Shown piece after piece: positions 45,675 through 54,613 of a stretch of 64,000 nt of DNA. The stretch lies in assembly GCA_947053345.1 (NCBI GenBank), contig CAMRSM010000018.1:19974-83973 (forward strand). Reading direction: 5' to 3'. A program made the position numbers and the translations under genes. The notes beneath the pieces are model-generated. The model was not told the origin of the DNA. It searched no databases and was given only the letters and a program-made list of their open reading frames with translations. Numbering within the stretch: the stretch's first letter is position 1; the number at the start of each line of letters is the position of its first letter. This stretch comes from an uncultured Lachnospiraceae bacterium (GTDB lineage: Bacteria; Bacillota; Clostridia; Lachnospirales; Lachnospiraceae).

Positions 45675-46190
45675 ATGGATATATTTCAGAAAGCAGGGAT
45701 TGATGCAGGGTATGTGATTTTGGGGTTGTTAGCGGTTGATCTCATATTGATTATTTTGTTTTTGGCTTTGTTTGTCCAACATTCGAAGATGAAAAAGAGA
45801 TATCAGACATTTCTTCAGGGCGAAAGTGGGAGTAGTCTTGAGAAGAGCATTTTGAAAAAGTTTGCGGAGATTGACCGGCTCACAGAAGAAAATGTGAAAT
45901 TGATGGCGGATGTCAAGCAAAATTACAATGATATCCAGACTGCATTTCAGAAGGTTGGTTTAGTGAAATATGATGCTTTTAAAGAAATGGGAGGAAGGCT
46001 CAGTTTTTCCCTCTGTCTATTAGATAATAATAACAACGGGTTCTTGATTACATCTATGCATACGAGAGAGGGCTGTTACACATATTCGAAGGAAATCATC
46101 AAGGGTGAATCCTATGTAGTATTGGCCGAGGAAGAAAAGCATGCACTTGAGCAGGCAAAGGCGAGGGCAGGAACTGAGGAGTTGGAGTAA
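45675..46190 (+). CDS. DUF4446 membrane protein
   Basis: 171 aa from the ATG at 45675, which follows AAAGGGGAGTTTAT; the ORF track start is upstream. One N-terminal span (YVILGLLAVDLILIILFLAL), a coiled-coil region (LEKSILKKFAEIDRLTEENV) and the conserved FQKVGLVKYDAFKEMGGRLS followed by FSLCLLDNNNNGFLITSMHT identify DUF4446, found just after parB in many Clostridia. Function unknown; location suggests a link to chromosome or cell-cycle processes but this is inference. Confidence 0.85.
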   Translation: MDIFQKAGIDAGYVILGLLAVDLILIILFLALFVQHSKMKKRYQTFLQGESGSSLEKSILKKFAEIDRLTEENVKLMADVKQNYNDIQTAFQKVGLVKYDAFKEMGGRLSFSLCLLDNNNNGFLITSMHTREGCYTYSKEIIKGESYVVLAEEEKHALEQAKARAGTEELE

Positions 46191-46248
46191 AATAGTAAAA
46201 GGAAAACTGTTTTAAAGTTATTTCCTTTCATAGAATGGGGATTATGAA

Positions 46249-47118
46249 ATGCATAGTTTTTTGAAAGCAATCGGGTATGGAAGTCTAAAAAATCATAAAG
46301 AAGAACAGGCATTGATCCAAACAGCAATTCGGGATGCGCAAGAAAAAAGTATTTTTGCAGACGGGAAAATGCGGATGGCAGAACTTTCTTATGAAGTTGC
46401 GCCGGGGATCGGCATTGTCGTGCGCGGTGAATACGATGCAGAGAATCAGTTTCATATGGAACATTATTTCCCGTATCTAAAAGGAACCACTGTCAGCGCG
46501 CAAGAAGAAATTTTTATCAGCAAGCGGGTCGATACCGATGCCTACACAGGAATGTGCGATGACTTCCGGCTGGGAGTTTCCCTTATCTTCTATTTACAGA
46601 ATGCAGTAGACTACATGAAAGTGGGCAGACGAGGTGAGGGGATGGTTCATCCGGTCGTTGCTACAGGTTTGGCACGCGAAGGGAAAATATTACTCCCGGT
46701 AAAGCAGGACATTCGTGCAGAAAAGATCAACGCGGATCTGACACAGCGATCGAAATTGATCGCGGAAGCAAAAAAGGGGAACCAAGAAGCAATAGAGAGC
46801 CTAACACTTGATGATATTGATTTGTATTCTATGGTTTCGAAAAGGATACAAAAAGAAGACATTTATTCCATCGTGAATACATCTTTTATTCCTTACGGTT
46901 CCGAGTCAGATAATTATACCGTACTTGGGATGATTGAGAATGTCCGGATGGAGGAAAACAGCCAGACTGGGGAAGAGATCTGCATTTTGCAGCTCTGCTG
47001 CAATCTGATGCAATTCGAGGTTTGTATCAATCGGAAGGATTTGTTAGGCGAGCCGCTTGTCGGCCGGCGGTTCCGCGGGATTGTATGGATGCAGGGGCAT
47101 GTAGATTTTAATGCGTAG
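46249..47118 (+). CDS. DUF3881 family protein
   Basis: 289 aa. MHSFLKAIGYGSLKNHKEEQ, VAPGIGIVVRGEYDAENQFH and SVSLIFYLQNAVDYM-type segments are those of DUF3881, a family I know mainly from Lachnospiraceae and close relatives. No enzymatic motif is visible. It lies after DUF4446 on the same strand and ends the partition cluster. Its presence supports the taxonomic inference. Confidence 0.8.
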   Translation: MHSFLKAIGYGSLKNHKEEQALIQTAIRDAQEKSIFADGKMRMAELSYEVAPGIGIVVRGEYDAENQFHMEHYFPYLKGTTVSAQEEIFISKRVDTDAYTGMCDDFRLGVSLIFYLQNAVDYMKVGRRGEGMVHPVVATGLAREGKILLPVKQDIRAEKINADLTQRSKLIAEAKKGNQEAIESLTLDDIDLYSMVSKRIQKEDIYSIVNTSFIPYGSESDNYTVLGMIENVRMEENSQTGEEICILQLCCNLMQFEVCINRKDLLGEPLVGRRFRGIVWMQGHVDFNA

Positions 47119-47353
47119 AAAAAAATGAGATAGGTCAAGTTATGTGACTGCAAGTGATACTATATTTGCTGAATATTTTTTCGGCAAAGTGTTGCTTGCA
47201 GTCCATATTCGTTACACCTGCTATTTTTATAGCGGAAACGGTATCTCTATAAAAATGGAAATATCTGGATGTTTTGAGCCGCTTGAGAAAATCGCTTTAC
47301 GGATAATATTGTTTGGAAAACAGGGATTTTTCTCTTTTTTGTCATTATATGAA

Positions 47354-47389
47354 AAAAGCATTGAAAAACACAATGTTCTCAATGCTTTT
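47354..47389. terminator. Terminator after tRNA-Arg
   Basis: AAAAGCATTGA pairs with TCAATGCTTTT (11 bp) with A/T runs on both sides. It lies 3 nt past the 3' end of the minus-strand tRNA-Arg and may also stop the DUF3881 transcript. Confidence 0.75.
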
Positions 47390-47391
47390 AA

Positions 47392-47465
47392 CGTCCCCGA
47401 GACGACTTGAACGTCCGACCTACCGCTTAGGAGGCGGTCGCTCTATCCAACTGAGCTACGAGGAC
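47392..47465 (-). tRNA. tRNA-Arg(CCT)
   Basis: A 74-nt cloverleaf: acceptor GTCCTCG/CGGGGAC, D-arm AGCTCAGTTGGATAGAGC, anticodon loop CTCCTAA giving anticodon CCT, T-arm GGACGTTCAAGTCGTCT (partly weak). The discriminator is G; CCA is not encoded. Confidence 0.93.
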
Positions 47466-47568
47466 TTACGATGTAACGTATATATTATAGTGAAAAAGCG
47501 CTATAAAGTCAAGTGGAAATTTCGTAAGTTACTAAAATTTTTAAAAATATTTAATTGTGGTAAAAACA

Positions 47569-48789
47569 TTACTCTGCATCGCGCTTCGTCAAATCAAAAA
47601 CTTTAAAAGAATCAACATTCTCCGCATATAGAAATTCGTCTATCATCCCGACACTGTGATAATAGCTGTCATCCAGACGGATTTCCGGAAGGCTCTCTTC
47701 CACCCGCAGGTCAAGCGGAACCAAGATAGTTGCGATGTTTCCGGAGTAGCGGATAAGCGGGAGATAAAGTGTGCTGCCATCCGTCAACGGATAGCCCGCT
47801 GAGACGGAGTCATCATTCGTGTAAGCAATGGACTTTTCTGCCGCCGTCTCACAGTCAATATAGGCCAATCGGCCGCTCTGCACAGAGGTGAGGACATAAC
47901 CATTCCAGCCAATCAGAAAATCGGGCTGTGAAAGACGTGTTGTAAGCAGGTTTTCTTCCCCTGTTATGAGGTTGATACTGATAAAACGGTGTTTCCCATC
48001 CAAACCCGTTATTACATAGGAGAGATAATTCCCATCGCAAGTCATACAATGAATAGTTTCCCCAGGGATTCCCTCATAAAAAGCCGTAATGCTCCCACCG
48101 TCCATATCCGTGCGCATAATATCTGTAGTTGCCTTCCCGTTGTCAGTATAATAAGTGTTGGTATAATATATTTGATTTTTTGCAGCAGTAAAATTGTCCT
48201 GAAAATGCTTTTTGGGATTGGAGGACAAAATACAACAGTCCACATCGGCATCTGTATCATGTAATTCCATTTTAATCAGCATGGAAGGTGTCATTGACAT
48301 TCCGTTCAAATAATCATAATGCGCATAAATAATATTTTCAAGCTGAAACGCCCCGCAAAAATACCATAAATCCGGGTCAGAAAGGTCAATTTCCCCCGAG
48401 GCTACGGATTGGGAAAGGGAAAACTTATAAGATTGCCCTTCGCTGTTGGTCACGGTCACGGTATCGTCATAGTGAAATTCTACAATGTAATCGTTTGTGA
48501 CGACAACCGGGAAGGAGTTGGCATAATTCAAGTACATACATGAAAGATTTGGTTCAGGTATCGGGGTCGGTGACGGAGTTGGTTCCGATGTGGGTGTTTC
48601 ATCCATAACTTCCGCGTTTGAAGGTTCCGGCGCATCCGTTGGGTATTGTGTGGGAACAGGGGCAGAGCTAGGGGTGATCACGGGAGTTAATACCGGGGCA
48701 TCGGGCTCGATCGGATGTTGGCCGGAACATGATGTGAGCAATGTACCCACAATGCAAAGGCAGACCATTTCAAATTTTATTTTTTTCAT
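47569..48789 (-). CDS. Lipoprotein with Pro-rich linker and DUF5050-like propeller
   Basis: 406 aa. Signal peptide with lipobox LLTSCSG (Cys about residue 21), a Thr/Pro/Glu-rich stalk to about residue 80, then repeated beta-strand blocks (NQIYYTNTYYTDNGKATTDI, GNYLSYVITGLDGKHRFISI, LIGWNGYVLTSVQSGRLAYI) like the DUF5050/KELCH-like propellers of Clostridia. It is predicted to be anchored on the outer face of the membrane. Ligand unknown. A similar propeller domain makes up the C-terminal half of the M56 peptidase at 57233-59203. Confidence 0.8.
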   Translation of the reverse strand: MKKIKFEMVCLCIVGTLLTSCSGQHPIEPDAPVLTPVITPSSAPVPTQYPTDAPEPSNAEVMDETPTSEPTPSPTPIPEPNLSCMYLNYANSFPVVVTNDYIVEFHYDDTVTVTNSEGQSYKFSLSQSVASGEIDLSDPDLWYFCGAFQLENIIYAHYDYLNGMSMTPSMLIKMELHDTDADVDCCILSSNPKKHFQDNFTAAKNQIYYTNTYYTDNGKATTDIMRTDMDGGSITAFYEGIPGETIHCMTCDGNYLSYVITGLDGKHRFISINLITGEENLLTTRLSQPDFLIGWNGYVLTSVQSGRLAYIDCETAAEKSIAYTNDDSVSAGYPLTDGSTLYLPLIRYSGNIATILVPLDLRVEESLPEIRLDDSYYHSVGMIDEFLYAENVDSFKVFDLTKRDAE

Positions 48790-48954
48790 CTATATCCACA
48801 GCTTTCTGTTGTTAAAAATTATGATAGAACTCGTTGAATATACTATCATAAAAGAGTATCGGAAACAAGGGCAAGTAGATTTTTTGTCAAAACTGTTGAT
48901 TATTAAAGAAAAGCATTTTCTTTTTTTAGATATTATGGTATAATGTCGTCAGAC

Positions 48955-49056
48955 TTATACCAGCGCTGATTTGCGGTCCGACCAAAGGGAGGACAGTTTC
49001 ATCGGCAAATCATGTGCATGTCCCGCAGGGAAGCATGTCCGGAGGACATGGTATAA
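48955..49056 (+). repeat. Structured repeat element, copy A
   Basis: A 102-bp unit bounded by TTATACC and GGTATAA, matching copy B at 25336-25436 with about 14 differences. Inside it GATTTGC pairs with GCAAATC around a GTCC/GGAC stem, and ATGTCC pairs with GGACAT around GGA. It is followed by ATGTCATCAG and preceded by GGTATAATGTCGTCAG, so a direct repeat flanks it. It ends 43 nt before the start codon of the next gene and its TATAAT could act as a -10 box. Confidence 0.75.
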
Positions 49057-49099
49057 TGTCATCAGAAAACATAAAGTAATGATCAAGGAGGAAATTTAC

Positions 49100-50206
49100 T
49101 TGAAGAGCAAGAACATAATTAAAATATTCTACCGGTTGTTTTTTTTGGCATCTCTGTTTTTTTCCGTATTTGTGCTCCTGCAGCTCGGTGACGATTTTAC
49201 AGCGGTAGGGATTGCGGGAATTGTTGTATTGATTGCCGGGTATTTATTTTTTTCACATAATGAAAAGGAAAAGCAGGAGGAAAGGGAACGCGACCGCATG
49301 GAGCTTGACAGGAAGCTCGATGAATTACTCAATGCACAGCGGGCAATTTATACGATAACAAAGCGCAGCGCTGTCAAACTGGAGCAAGAATTCACGGCAG
49401 GCGGCGGGAATTTACAGATTAAAGAACTTCTGGAAAAAACTATTTCTTTGCAGGAGAGGGCTCTTTCCGAAAACAGGAAGCTTGCGGAGATACAGGTAAA
49501 TGCATTAAAGACAGTCGCAAAATATAACAAAGAAAACACAAGGCAGCTAGCCTTAAATATGAACCAGAACATAGACCGTCTTGTCCAGAAATTACAAAGT
49601 TCCACGGCAGAGCTGCAGCATGATATCCATGAGACGACGGAAGCGATTGAGGAAGCGGAGGAATTCTATCAGAGCATGTCGGCAAATATTGCGAGCGCAC
49701 TGGAGAAGCAGGAAGATATGCCGGAAACAGGCGATAAAGCAAGCGTTAATGATGGTGCGGAGATAGCAGCTGAGCCGGAAACGGACATGGAAACGGAAAA
49801 AGCCGGTGAACCGGAGCAGTACATAGAAATGGACGCGACCGATGAACCAATACAGGAATCTGTCCCGGAATCTGGGCAAGAGATTGCTGCTGAACCGGAA
49901 ACAGTGCAGGAAGCTACAAAGCCGCAGCCGAAGAAAGAAGAACTACCGCTGCCGGTGATGGATGACCCTAACAAGAAAATGACTCCGGATGAGATTGCGG
50001 CTCTGTTTGCGTCGATGGGTGCGGCAAATCAGCCGGCATCAGAACCTGTACCAGACCCGATATCTGCCTCGGCACCGGATTCAATCGTGATTCCAGACCC
50101 GGATCCAATCCAGACACCGTCACTTCCTGAAATGGATGATCCGAACAAAAAGATGGATCCGGATGATATTGCAGCATTGATCGCCGCGCTGAATCCGCAA
50201 GAATAA
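49100..50206 (+). CDS. Membrane coiled-coil protein with duplicated DDPNKKM motif
   Basis: 368 aa from a TTG at 49100, after AAGGAGGAAATTTAC; the track's longer start reads through repeat A. Two N-terminal spans (FYRLFFLASLFFSVFVLLQL, VGIAGIVVLIAGYLFF), a long coiled coil (residues ~65-215), an acidic Pro/Glu linker, then two copies of a short motif: MDDPNKKMTPDEIAALFASM and MDDPNKKMDPDDIAALIAAL, the latter at the C-terminus. The motif resembles short amphipathic docking helices such as the SQxEIDALL type. I recognise no named family. A membrane-tethered scaffold is a reasonable inference. Confidence 0.65.
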   Translation: MKSKNIIKIFYRLFFLASLFFSVFVLLQLGDDFTAVGIAGIVVLIAGYLFFSHNEKEKQEERERDRMELDRKLDELLNAQRAIYTITKRSAVKLEQEFTAGGGNLQIKELLEKTISLQERALSENRKLAEIQVNALKTVAKYNKENTRQLALNMNQNIDRLVQKLQSSTAELQHDIHETTEAIEEAEEFYQSMSANIASALEKQEDMPETGDKASVNDGAEIAAEPETDMETEKAGEPEQYIEMDATDEPIQESVPESGQEIAAEPETVQEATKPQPKKEELPLPVMDDPNKKMTPDEIAALFASMGAANQPASEPVPDPISASAPDSIVIPDPDPIQTPSLPEMDDPNKKMDPDDIAALIAALNPQE

Positions 50207-50242
50207 AGTGTTTGCTATTTGTTAGGACGATAATAAATGCGG

Positions 50243-50273
50243 GGCGTGGCGGTTGCCACGCCCTATATTTTTT
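50243..50273 (+). terminator. Terminator of the coiled-coil gene
   Basis: GGCGTGGC pairs with GCCACGCC around a GGTT loop and is followed by ATATTTTTT. Confidence 0.8.
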
Positions 50274-50305
50274 GGGTAAATGAAAAACGGAAGTGATATA
50301 ATCAA

Positions 50306-50531
50306 ATGAGCAAACTGGAGTTTGAACTGTCCCATAGATCTATTGGCGCACCAGTGTTTGTTGAGGATAATAATAGGGAAGAAGTTGATTGGTTTTGGGA
50401 ACAACTGAAAAATAAAGTAACTGTTATAGAGCCGATTCATGATACTCCCTGGGGGGACAAGAAAATTTACAATAGCTAATCCGGACGGAAATGAGTTAGG
50501 TTTCTGTAAACCGGGGAATATATATAGATAG
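50306..50531 (+). pseudogene. Glyoxalase/VOC protein fragment with frameshift
   Basis: The first frame reads EEVDWFWEQLKNKVTVIEPI followed by HDTPWG and stops. A shift near 50460 restores FTIANPDGNELGFCKPG. Joined, this is the C-terminal half of a VOC (glyoxalase/bleomycin-resistance-like) domain. The N-terminal half is missing, so the gene is dead. Confidence 0.7.
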
Positions 50532-50547
50532 AGCCGGGTTGGCGAGG

Positions 50548-50627
50548 GGAAATGGCGGGCGCGGTTGAAGTGTATCAAAGAACTCTGCAGGAAGCGAAAT
50601 AATCTATATGAAAAACAGAAGATTTGA
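50548..50627 (+). pseudogene. C-terminal gene remnant
   Basis: An open frame without a start codon reads KWRARLKCIKELCRKRNNLY and ends EKQKI. It resembles the tail of the ORF at 25178-25336 (IKDFCKDRNNLYERQ). It is probably a leftover of a gene family present elsewhere in the genome. Confidence 0.3.
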
Positions 50628-50775
50628 AAGGGAAGAAACACAAGATTGAGAAATCGTCAGAGGATTAGAGTGTTAGAGCATAGCAGAAATCATGTCCTAT
50701 AATTTTGTGCCGTATGGGGTGAGGATGTAGTATAATAAATCAACAGCAAATGAAATGAAAGCGGAGGTAATGATA

Positions 50776-51699
50776 TTGAAAAAAATATCCCTTGATGAAT
50801 TTTTAAGATTGAGAAAGTTAGTTCACCGCAGTGCAAGGCCTCTCGACTATACGAAATGGAAGTTTCTTTTTGAAAATGGCAGCTGCGATGATTTTCTGTT
50901 GGTTTTATCAAGCTACCAAAATGAAGATGGCGGTTTTGGATACAACATTGAGTGCAATAACTGGAACCCAAATTCATCTCCCTATACGGTATGTATTGCG
51001 CTGGATTATCTGGATACAACGGGTGCTTACAAAAGCAGCATAAAAAATAATATCATTGCGGGTATCGTCAAATACCTGAGCTCCGGGGCATATTTCTTGG
51101 ACGACGGCTGGGTGGGGATGCAGGGAATCCCAAGCAATAATGACTTCGCGCATATGCCATGGTTTCATTTCGATTCAAGGAAAGCAGCAGAAGCCGATAT
51201 CGGAGTAACTAAGCGCCTTGCGGACTTCATTCTCAAATATGCAGACGAAGATAGCAATATCTACTGTAAAGCAGAGGGGTTGAAAAAACGGTATGGACAA
51301 TGCGGGCAGGTTCTTCTTAATGGCTATCCCGATTACGATCCAGTAGCATTGAACATTGGAGCATTTGACCCTGCAACATATCCATCCTGGTTGCCGCTAC
51401 CGGTTTATTTTGTAGCTTCACCGGAAAGCAGATTTTATCCGGAGTGCAGACGCACTGTGGATATGAATCTGGACACAATCGTTGACTCGTTGCTCAGCAC
51501 ACACGAGTTTCAGCTTTTTTCTGCCGAGGAACTTGACGCATATGAACAAAGCAATCCTCATCCGGACGGCAAGCGATGGTGTGTGGCTGAACAGACAATT
51601 GGAAACTATTATTGGGGTAGTAATTTTATCATACGCGATTTGGACATACTGAGGAAATTCGGCCGATTGAATTTTGATTTGCCTGTTCTCATACAATGA
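50776..51699 (+). CDS. Hypothetical protein with alpha-toroid-like (terpene cyclase-type) repeats
   Basis: 307 aa from a TTG at 50776 that follows GCGGAGGTAATGATA; an upstream ATG at 50755 lacks an RBS. Segments LVLSSYQNEDGGFGYNIECN and SPYTVCIALDYLDTTGA resemble QW-like repeats of the prenyltransferase/squalene-cyclase toroid superfamily, but no catalytic Asp cluster is seen. The rest is soluble and without signal peptide. The family is only familiar as hypothetical; no function is proposed. Confidence 0.7.
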   Translation: MKKISLDEFLRLRKLVHRSARPLDYTKWKFLFENGSCDDFLLVLSSYQNEDGGFGYNIECNNWNPNSSPYTVCIALDYLDTTGAYKSSIKNNIIAGIVKYLSSGAYFLDDGWVGMQGIPSNNDFAHMPWFHFDSRKAAEADIGVTKRLADFILKYADEDSNIYCKAEGLKKRYGQCGQVLLNGYPDYDPVALNIGAFDPATYPSWLPLPVYFVASPESRFYPECRRTVDMNLDTIVDSLLSTHEFQLFSAEELDAYEQSNPHPDGKRWCVAEQTIGNYYWGSNFIIRDLDILRKFGRLNFDLPVLIQ

Positions 51700-51889
51700 G
51701 GAGCTAAGGAATGCGCCGTTCAATTAGAGTTTTCTCATAGACCATATAAAATGGTGTTAGCACCATGCAAATAGAGTTGTTGAGAAATAAGTGAATGGTG
51801 ACGAATAGTATATTGCATGTTATCATTTTTACATATTTATATTGCAAGAAAAGTAAATAATTTATATGATGAATTTAAGGAGAAAAGAT

Positions 51890-51955
51890 ATGGATTATAT
51901 ATTTGAACCAGTGCATTCTGGGATTAGAAAATTTAAGATAGAAGATATAAAATAA
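51890..51955 (+). CDS. 21-aa ORF with own RBS and terminator
   Basis: TTAAGGAGAAAAGAT precedes an ATG that encodes MDYIFEPVHSGIRKFKIEDI plus a final Lys. A strong terminator follows 12 nt later. The peptide resembles the first residues of some aminotransferases (the SGIRKF segment), so it may be a truncated remnant; a genuine small protein cannot be excluded. Confidence 0.3.
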   Translation: MDYIFEPVHSGIRKFKIEDIK

Positions 51956-51966
51956 ATCTTCATTCT

Positions 51967-52013
51967 CTACAACATACGGTATTTTTCAATTTATAACCGT
52001 ATGTTGTAGGATT
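51967..52013 (+). terminator. Strong terminator-like hairpin
   Basis: TACAACATACGGT pairs perfectly with ACCGTATGTTGTA around a 15-nt loop. The T-run is weak. It lies after the 21-aa ORF and may serve convergent transcripts. Confidence 0.6.
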
Positions 52014-52138
52014 TAGAATTATTCAACCACCTCTTTGTTTCTAAGCGCAGATCCATGCGGAAAAATTGCCAAAGCGGCATTGCGGCTGCGCATCCGTCGC
52101 ATCAATCAGAAAAAAAATATTGATTGCCTGGTTTGCAC

Positions 52139-53686
52139 TCAATGCGTGATATGGTCATCCGGAAAATCATGGTAGGATCTAAGCCTTGCATCATGCTTGC
52201 GCTTATATGCACGCTTTCGCCTCCGGTGCGGAATCTCGATACGGACAATATACCATCCTGCTAAAAGAATAACAATAGCAGCTACTGCCCCCAGCGCGAC
52301 CGGAAGCCAATGCGGCCCACTTTGGTTTTCGGTTTCTGCCACGGGGTCTTCTTCATCCGTGGCAGGATCTTCTTTTTCCTGGTTGATTGGGACAAAGATT
52401 CCGTTGTCTTCCTTAAACACGATATCCGGGGGGATCATATAACTTGGCCATAACGCTTCAAATTCGGCGCGGGTAAACGGATAATCCGGATTAAAATAAA
52501 TAATATCCGCGAAACCGATGTATTTTCCCGCAAACTGATAGGAAATCTGGCCGATGATATTGTCCCCGTGGACAAATTCTTCAACAGGGGAATAGGTAAT
52601 GGTTTTTGCTGCGTCCGAAAAATTAGCGGAGTTTGGCAACACAACGTTGCTGTTATCCCCAATATGGATCAGGGAGTTTTCGGTATCGGAGAAAGCGGCG
52701 GTCTGGGAGAACAGGGGAGGGAACGAAAGCTCCAGATTTAACTCCGTGTCACGTATGCTGTACAGGGAATAGTTCTCAAAAGCAAAATTCAGCATATTGA
52801 TCGTATCCTCGTAAGCGTGCAGCGCCGTATCCACATGGAGAACGACCGCGACCAGCAAAAGTCCGTCCTTTTCCGCAAAAGTTATGAGCGTTGTCAAGGC
52901 CTCCGTTGTCCCGCCTGTTTTTCCCGCAACTGCATAGTCATAATTCAGTGTTTTGCGGATAAAACGGTGATGGTTCGCGAGCGGGCGGGCTACGTTTTTA
53001 TTGGTTGGGGGAATGGTGTAGGTACGTGTCCCCGCAATTTTGCGGAAATCGGAATATTGGATCGCTGCCCTGCCGATCAATGCCATGTCATAGGCACAGG
53101 TATAGTGCTCCGCTTCGTGTAGTCCGTTGGAATTTATAAAATTGCTGTTCACGCCGCCCAGTTCCTTGACACGCGTATTCATCAGTGCTGCAAACTCCTC
53201 CATCGAGCCGGATGAATGGTTCACCTTGGCGGCGACATGCTCCCCGATGGCATAAGATACTTCGTTGGCAGATTCCAATAACATGCCGTACATTGCGTCC
53301 CGCAGTGTGACCTGCTCACCGGATACCAGACCGATGCGGCTTCCGTATACGTTATGCTCCGCGGCATCGGACATAGTGACAATCTCATTCATGGAGCAAT
53401 TTTCCAGTGCCAAAAGGGCGGTGAGTACTTTCGTGATACTGGCAGGATAGTATGCGGTGTAAATATTCTTTTCGTAGAGGGTAAGTCCTGTTGTGACCTC
53501 CATCACGATTGCGGCATCCGCATACGTGGAAGGTCCTGACGGCCAGACAAAGTCGGTATCAGAGCCGGATTCCTCTGCCTTTACATGAATGTTGGCTGTC
53601 CCGCATGGCGGGAGTATGGTAAATAATAAAGTAAGCAGCAGGAAAAATGCAGTACTTTGAAATAAATGAATCGTGTTCTTTTTCAT
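52139..53686 (-). CDS. D-alanyl-D-alanine carboxypeptidase (PBP5 type)
   Basis: 515 aa. N-terminal signal peptide (LFQSTAFFLLLTLLFTILPP), then the serine peptidase S11 motifs: SITKVLTALLAL (SxxK), ESANEVSYAIGEH (SxN) and AVAGKTGGTTEAL (KTG). A C-terminal beta domain, an acidic linker and a final membrane span (WLPVALGAVAAIVILLAGWY) with a basic tail follow. It trims pentapeptides of peptidoglycan outside the cell. Close in type to dacA/dacF; the precise paralogue cannot be told. Confidence 0.93.
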   Translation of the reverse strand: MKKNTIHLFQSTAFFLLLTLLFTILPPCGTANIHVKAEESGSDTDFVWPSGPSTYADAAIVMEVTTGLTLYEKNIYTAYYPASITKVLTALLALENCSMNEIVTMSDAAEHNVYGSRIGLVSGEQVTLRDAMYGMLLESANEVSYAIGEHVAAKVNHSSGSMEEFAALMNTRVKELGGVNSNFINSNGLHEAEHYTCAYDMALIGRAAIQYSDFRKIAGTRTYTIPPTNKNVARPLANHHRFIRKTLNYDYAVAGKTGGTTEALTTLITFAEKDGLLLVAVVLHVDTALHAYEDTINMLNFAFENYSLYSIRDTELNLELSFPPLFSQTAAFSDTENSLIHIGDNSNVVLPNSANFSDAAKTITYSPVEEFVHGDNIIGQISYQFAGKYIGFADIIYFNPDYPFTRAEFEALWPSYMIPPDIVFKEDNGIFVPINQEKEDPATDEEDPVAETENQSGPHWLPVALGAVAAIVILLAGWYIVRIEIPHRRRKRAYKRKHDARLRSYHDFPDDHITH

Positions 53687-53782
53687 GTTCTATATCAACC
53701 TCAATCGGAATGGTATGGACAATATCGTAACGGTATTTATTATAGAGCATTTTGGAGAAGGACGCAACAGGAAACTTGGGAA

Positions 53783-53824
53783 AAATCCCCCACCGTGTAC
53801 CTGTGAAGGTAAGATGGGGGATTT
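53783..53824. terminator. Terminator between araD and the carboxypeptidase gene
   Basis: AAATCCCCCA pairs with TGGGGGATTT across a 22-nt loop. Both flanks are A/T rich. It stops the minus-strand araD transcript. Confidence 0.75.
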
Positions 53825-53836
53825 GGTATTCATAGA

Positions 53837-54544
53837 TCAATTTTTCTTTGCCTGGCCATAGTAGGCATTTGCACCATGCTTTCTTAGATAGTGCTTGTCA
53901 AGCAGCTCCTGCTGCATCGGTTTGATGGTATTGTTGGAAAGAGCCAGATTATGCCATGCCATAAAGGAAACTTCCTCAAGAACAACTGCATTGTGGACCG
54001 CATTGTGCGGGTCAGTACCCCAAGTGAACGGACCATGGCTGTAAACGAGAACGGCAGGGACATCGTCCGGATTGATGCCGGATTCTTTGAAGCGTTCAAT
54101 GATCACTGTACCGGTCTCTTTTTCATATTCCCCTGCGATTTCTCCTGGTGCCATCTTGCGTGTGCATGGGATCTCACCGTAGAAATAGTCGCCGTGCGTT
54201 GTGCCGAGAGCGGGAACCCCCATGCCCTGCTGTGCCATTGTTGTGGCCCACCGCGAATGGGTATGTACGACACCGCCGATGTTTGGGAATGCTTTATAAA
54301 GCTCTATATGGGTAGGCGTGTCTGAGGATGGATTAAGGTTGCCTTCCACGCGGTTGCCGTTTAAGTCAACCACCACCATGTCTTCTGGTTTCATAATATC
54401 GTACTCCACACCGGACGGTTTGATGACAATAAGCCCCTTTTCGCGGTCGATGCCGGAGACATTGCCCCAGGTAAAGGTGATAAGGCCGTGTTTTGGCAGC
54501 AGCATGTTTGCTTCATAGACTTCCTGTTTTAATTGTTCTAGCAT
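53837..54544 (-). CDS. araD: L-ribulose-5-phosphate 4-epimerase
   Basis: 235 aa, class II aldolase fold. [40 protein letters not shown] with zinc His residues, [16 protein letters not shown] and [12 protein letters not shown] are typical for AraD. It converts L-ribulose-5-phosphate to D-xylulose-5-phosphate, the last step of arabinose breakdown. araA and araB are not nearby. It lies 69 nt downstream of the araR-type regulator on the same strand. Confidence 0.94.
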   Translation of the reverse strand: MLEQLKQEVYEANMLLPKHGLITFTWGNVSGIDREKGLIVIKPSGVEYDIMKPEDMVVVDLNGNRVEGNLNPSSDTPTHIELYKAFPNIGGVVHTHSRWATTMAQQGMGVPALGTTHGDYFYGEIPCTRKMAPGEIAGEYEKETGTVIIERFKESGINPDDVPAVLVYSHGPFTWGTDPHNAVHNAVVLEEVSFMAWHNLALSNNTIKPMQQELLDKHYLRKHGANAYYGQAKKN

Positions 54545-54613
54545 TTGGTATACATCCTTTCTTTTTTTATTTTAACTGTTGCCGGATCTACCCGGAAAAC
54601 AGTCATGCACAGA

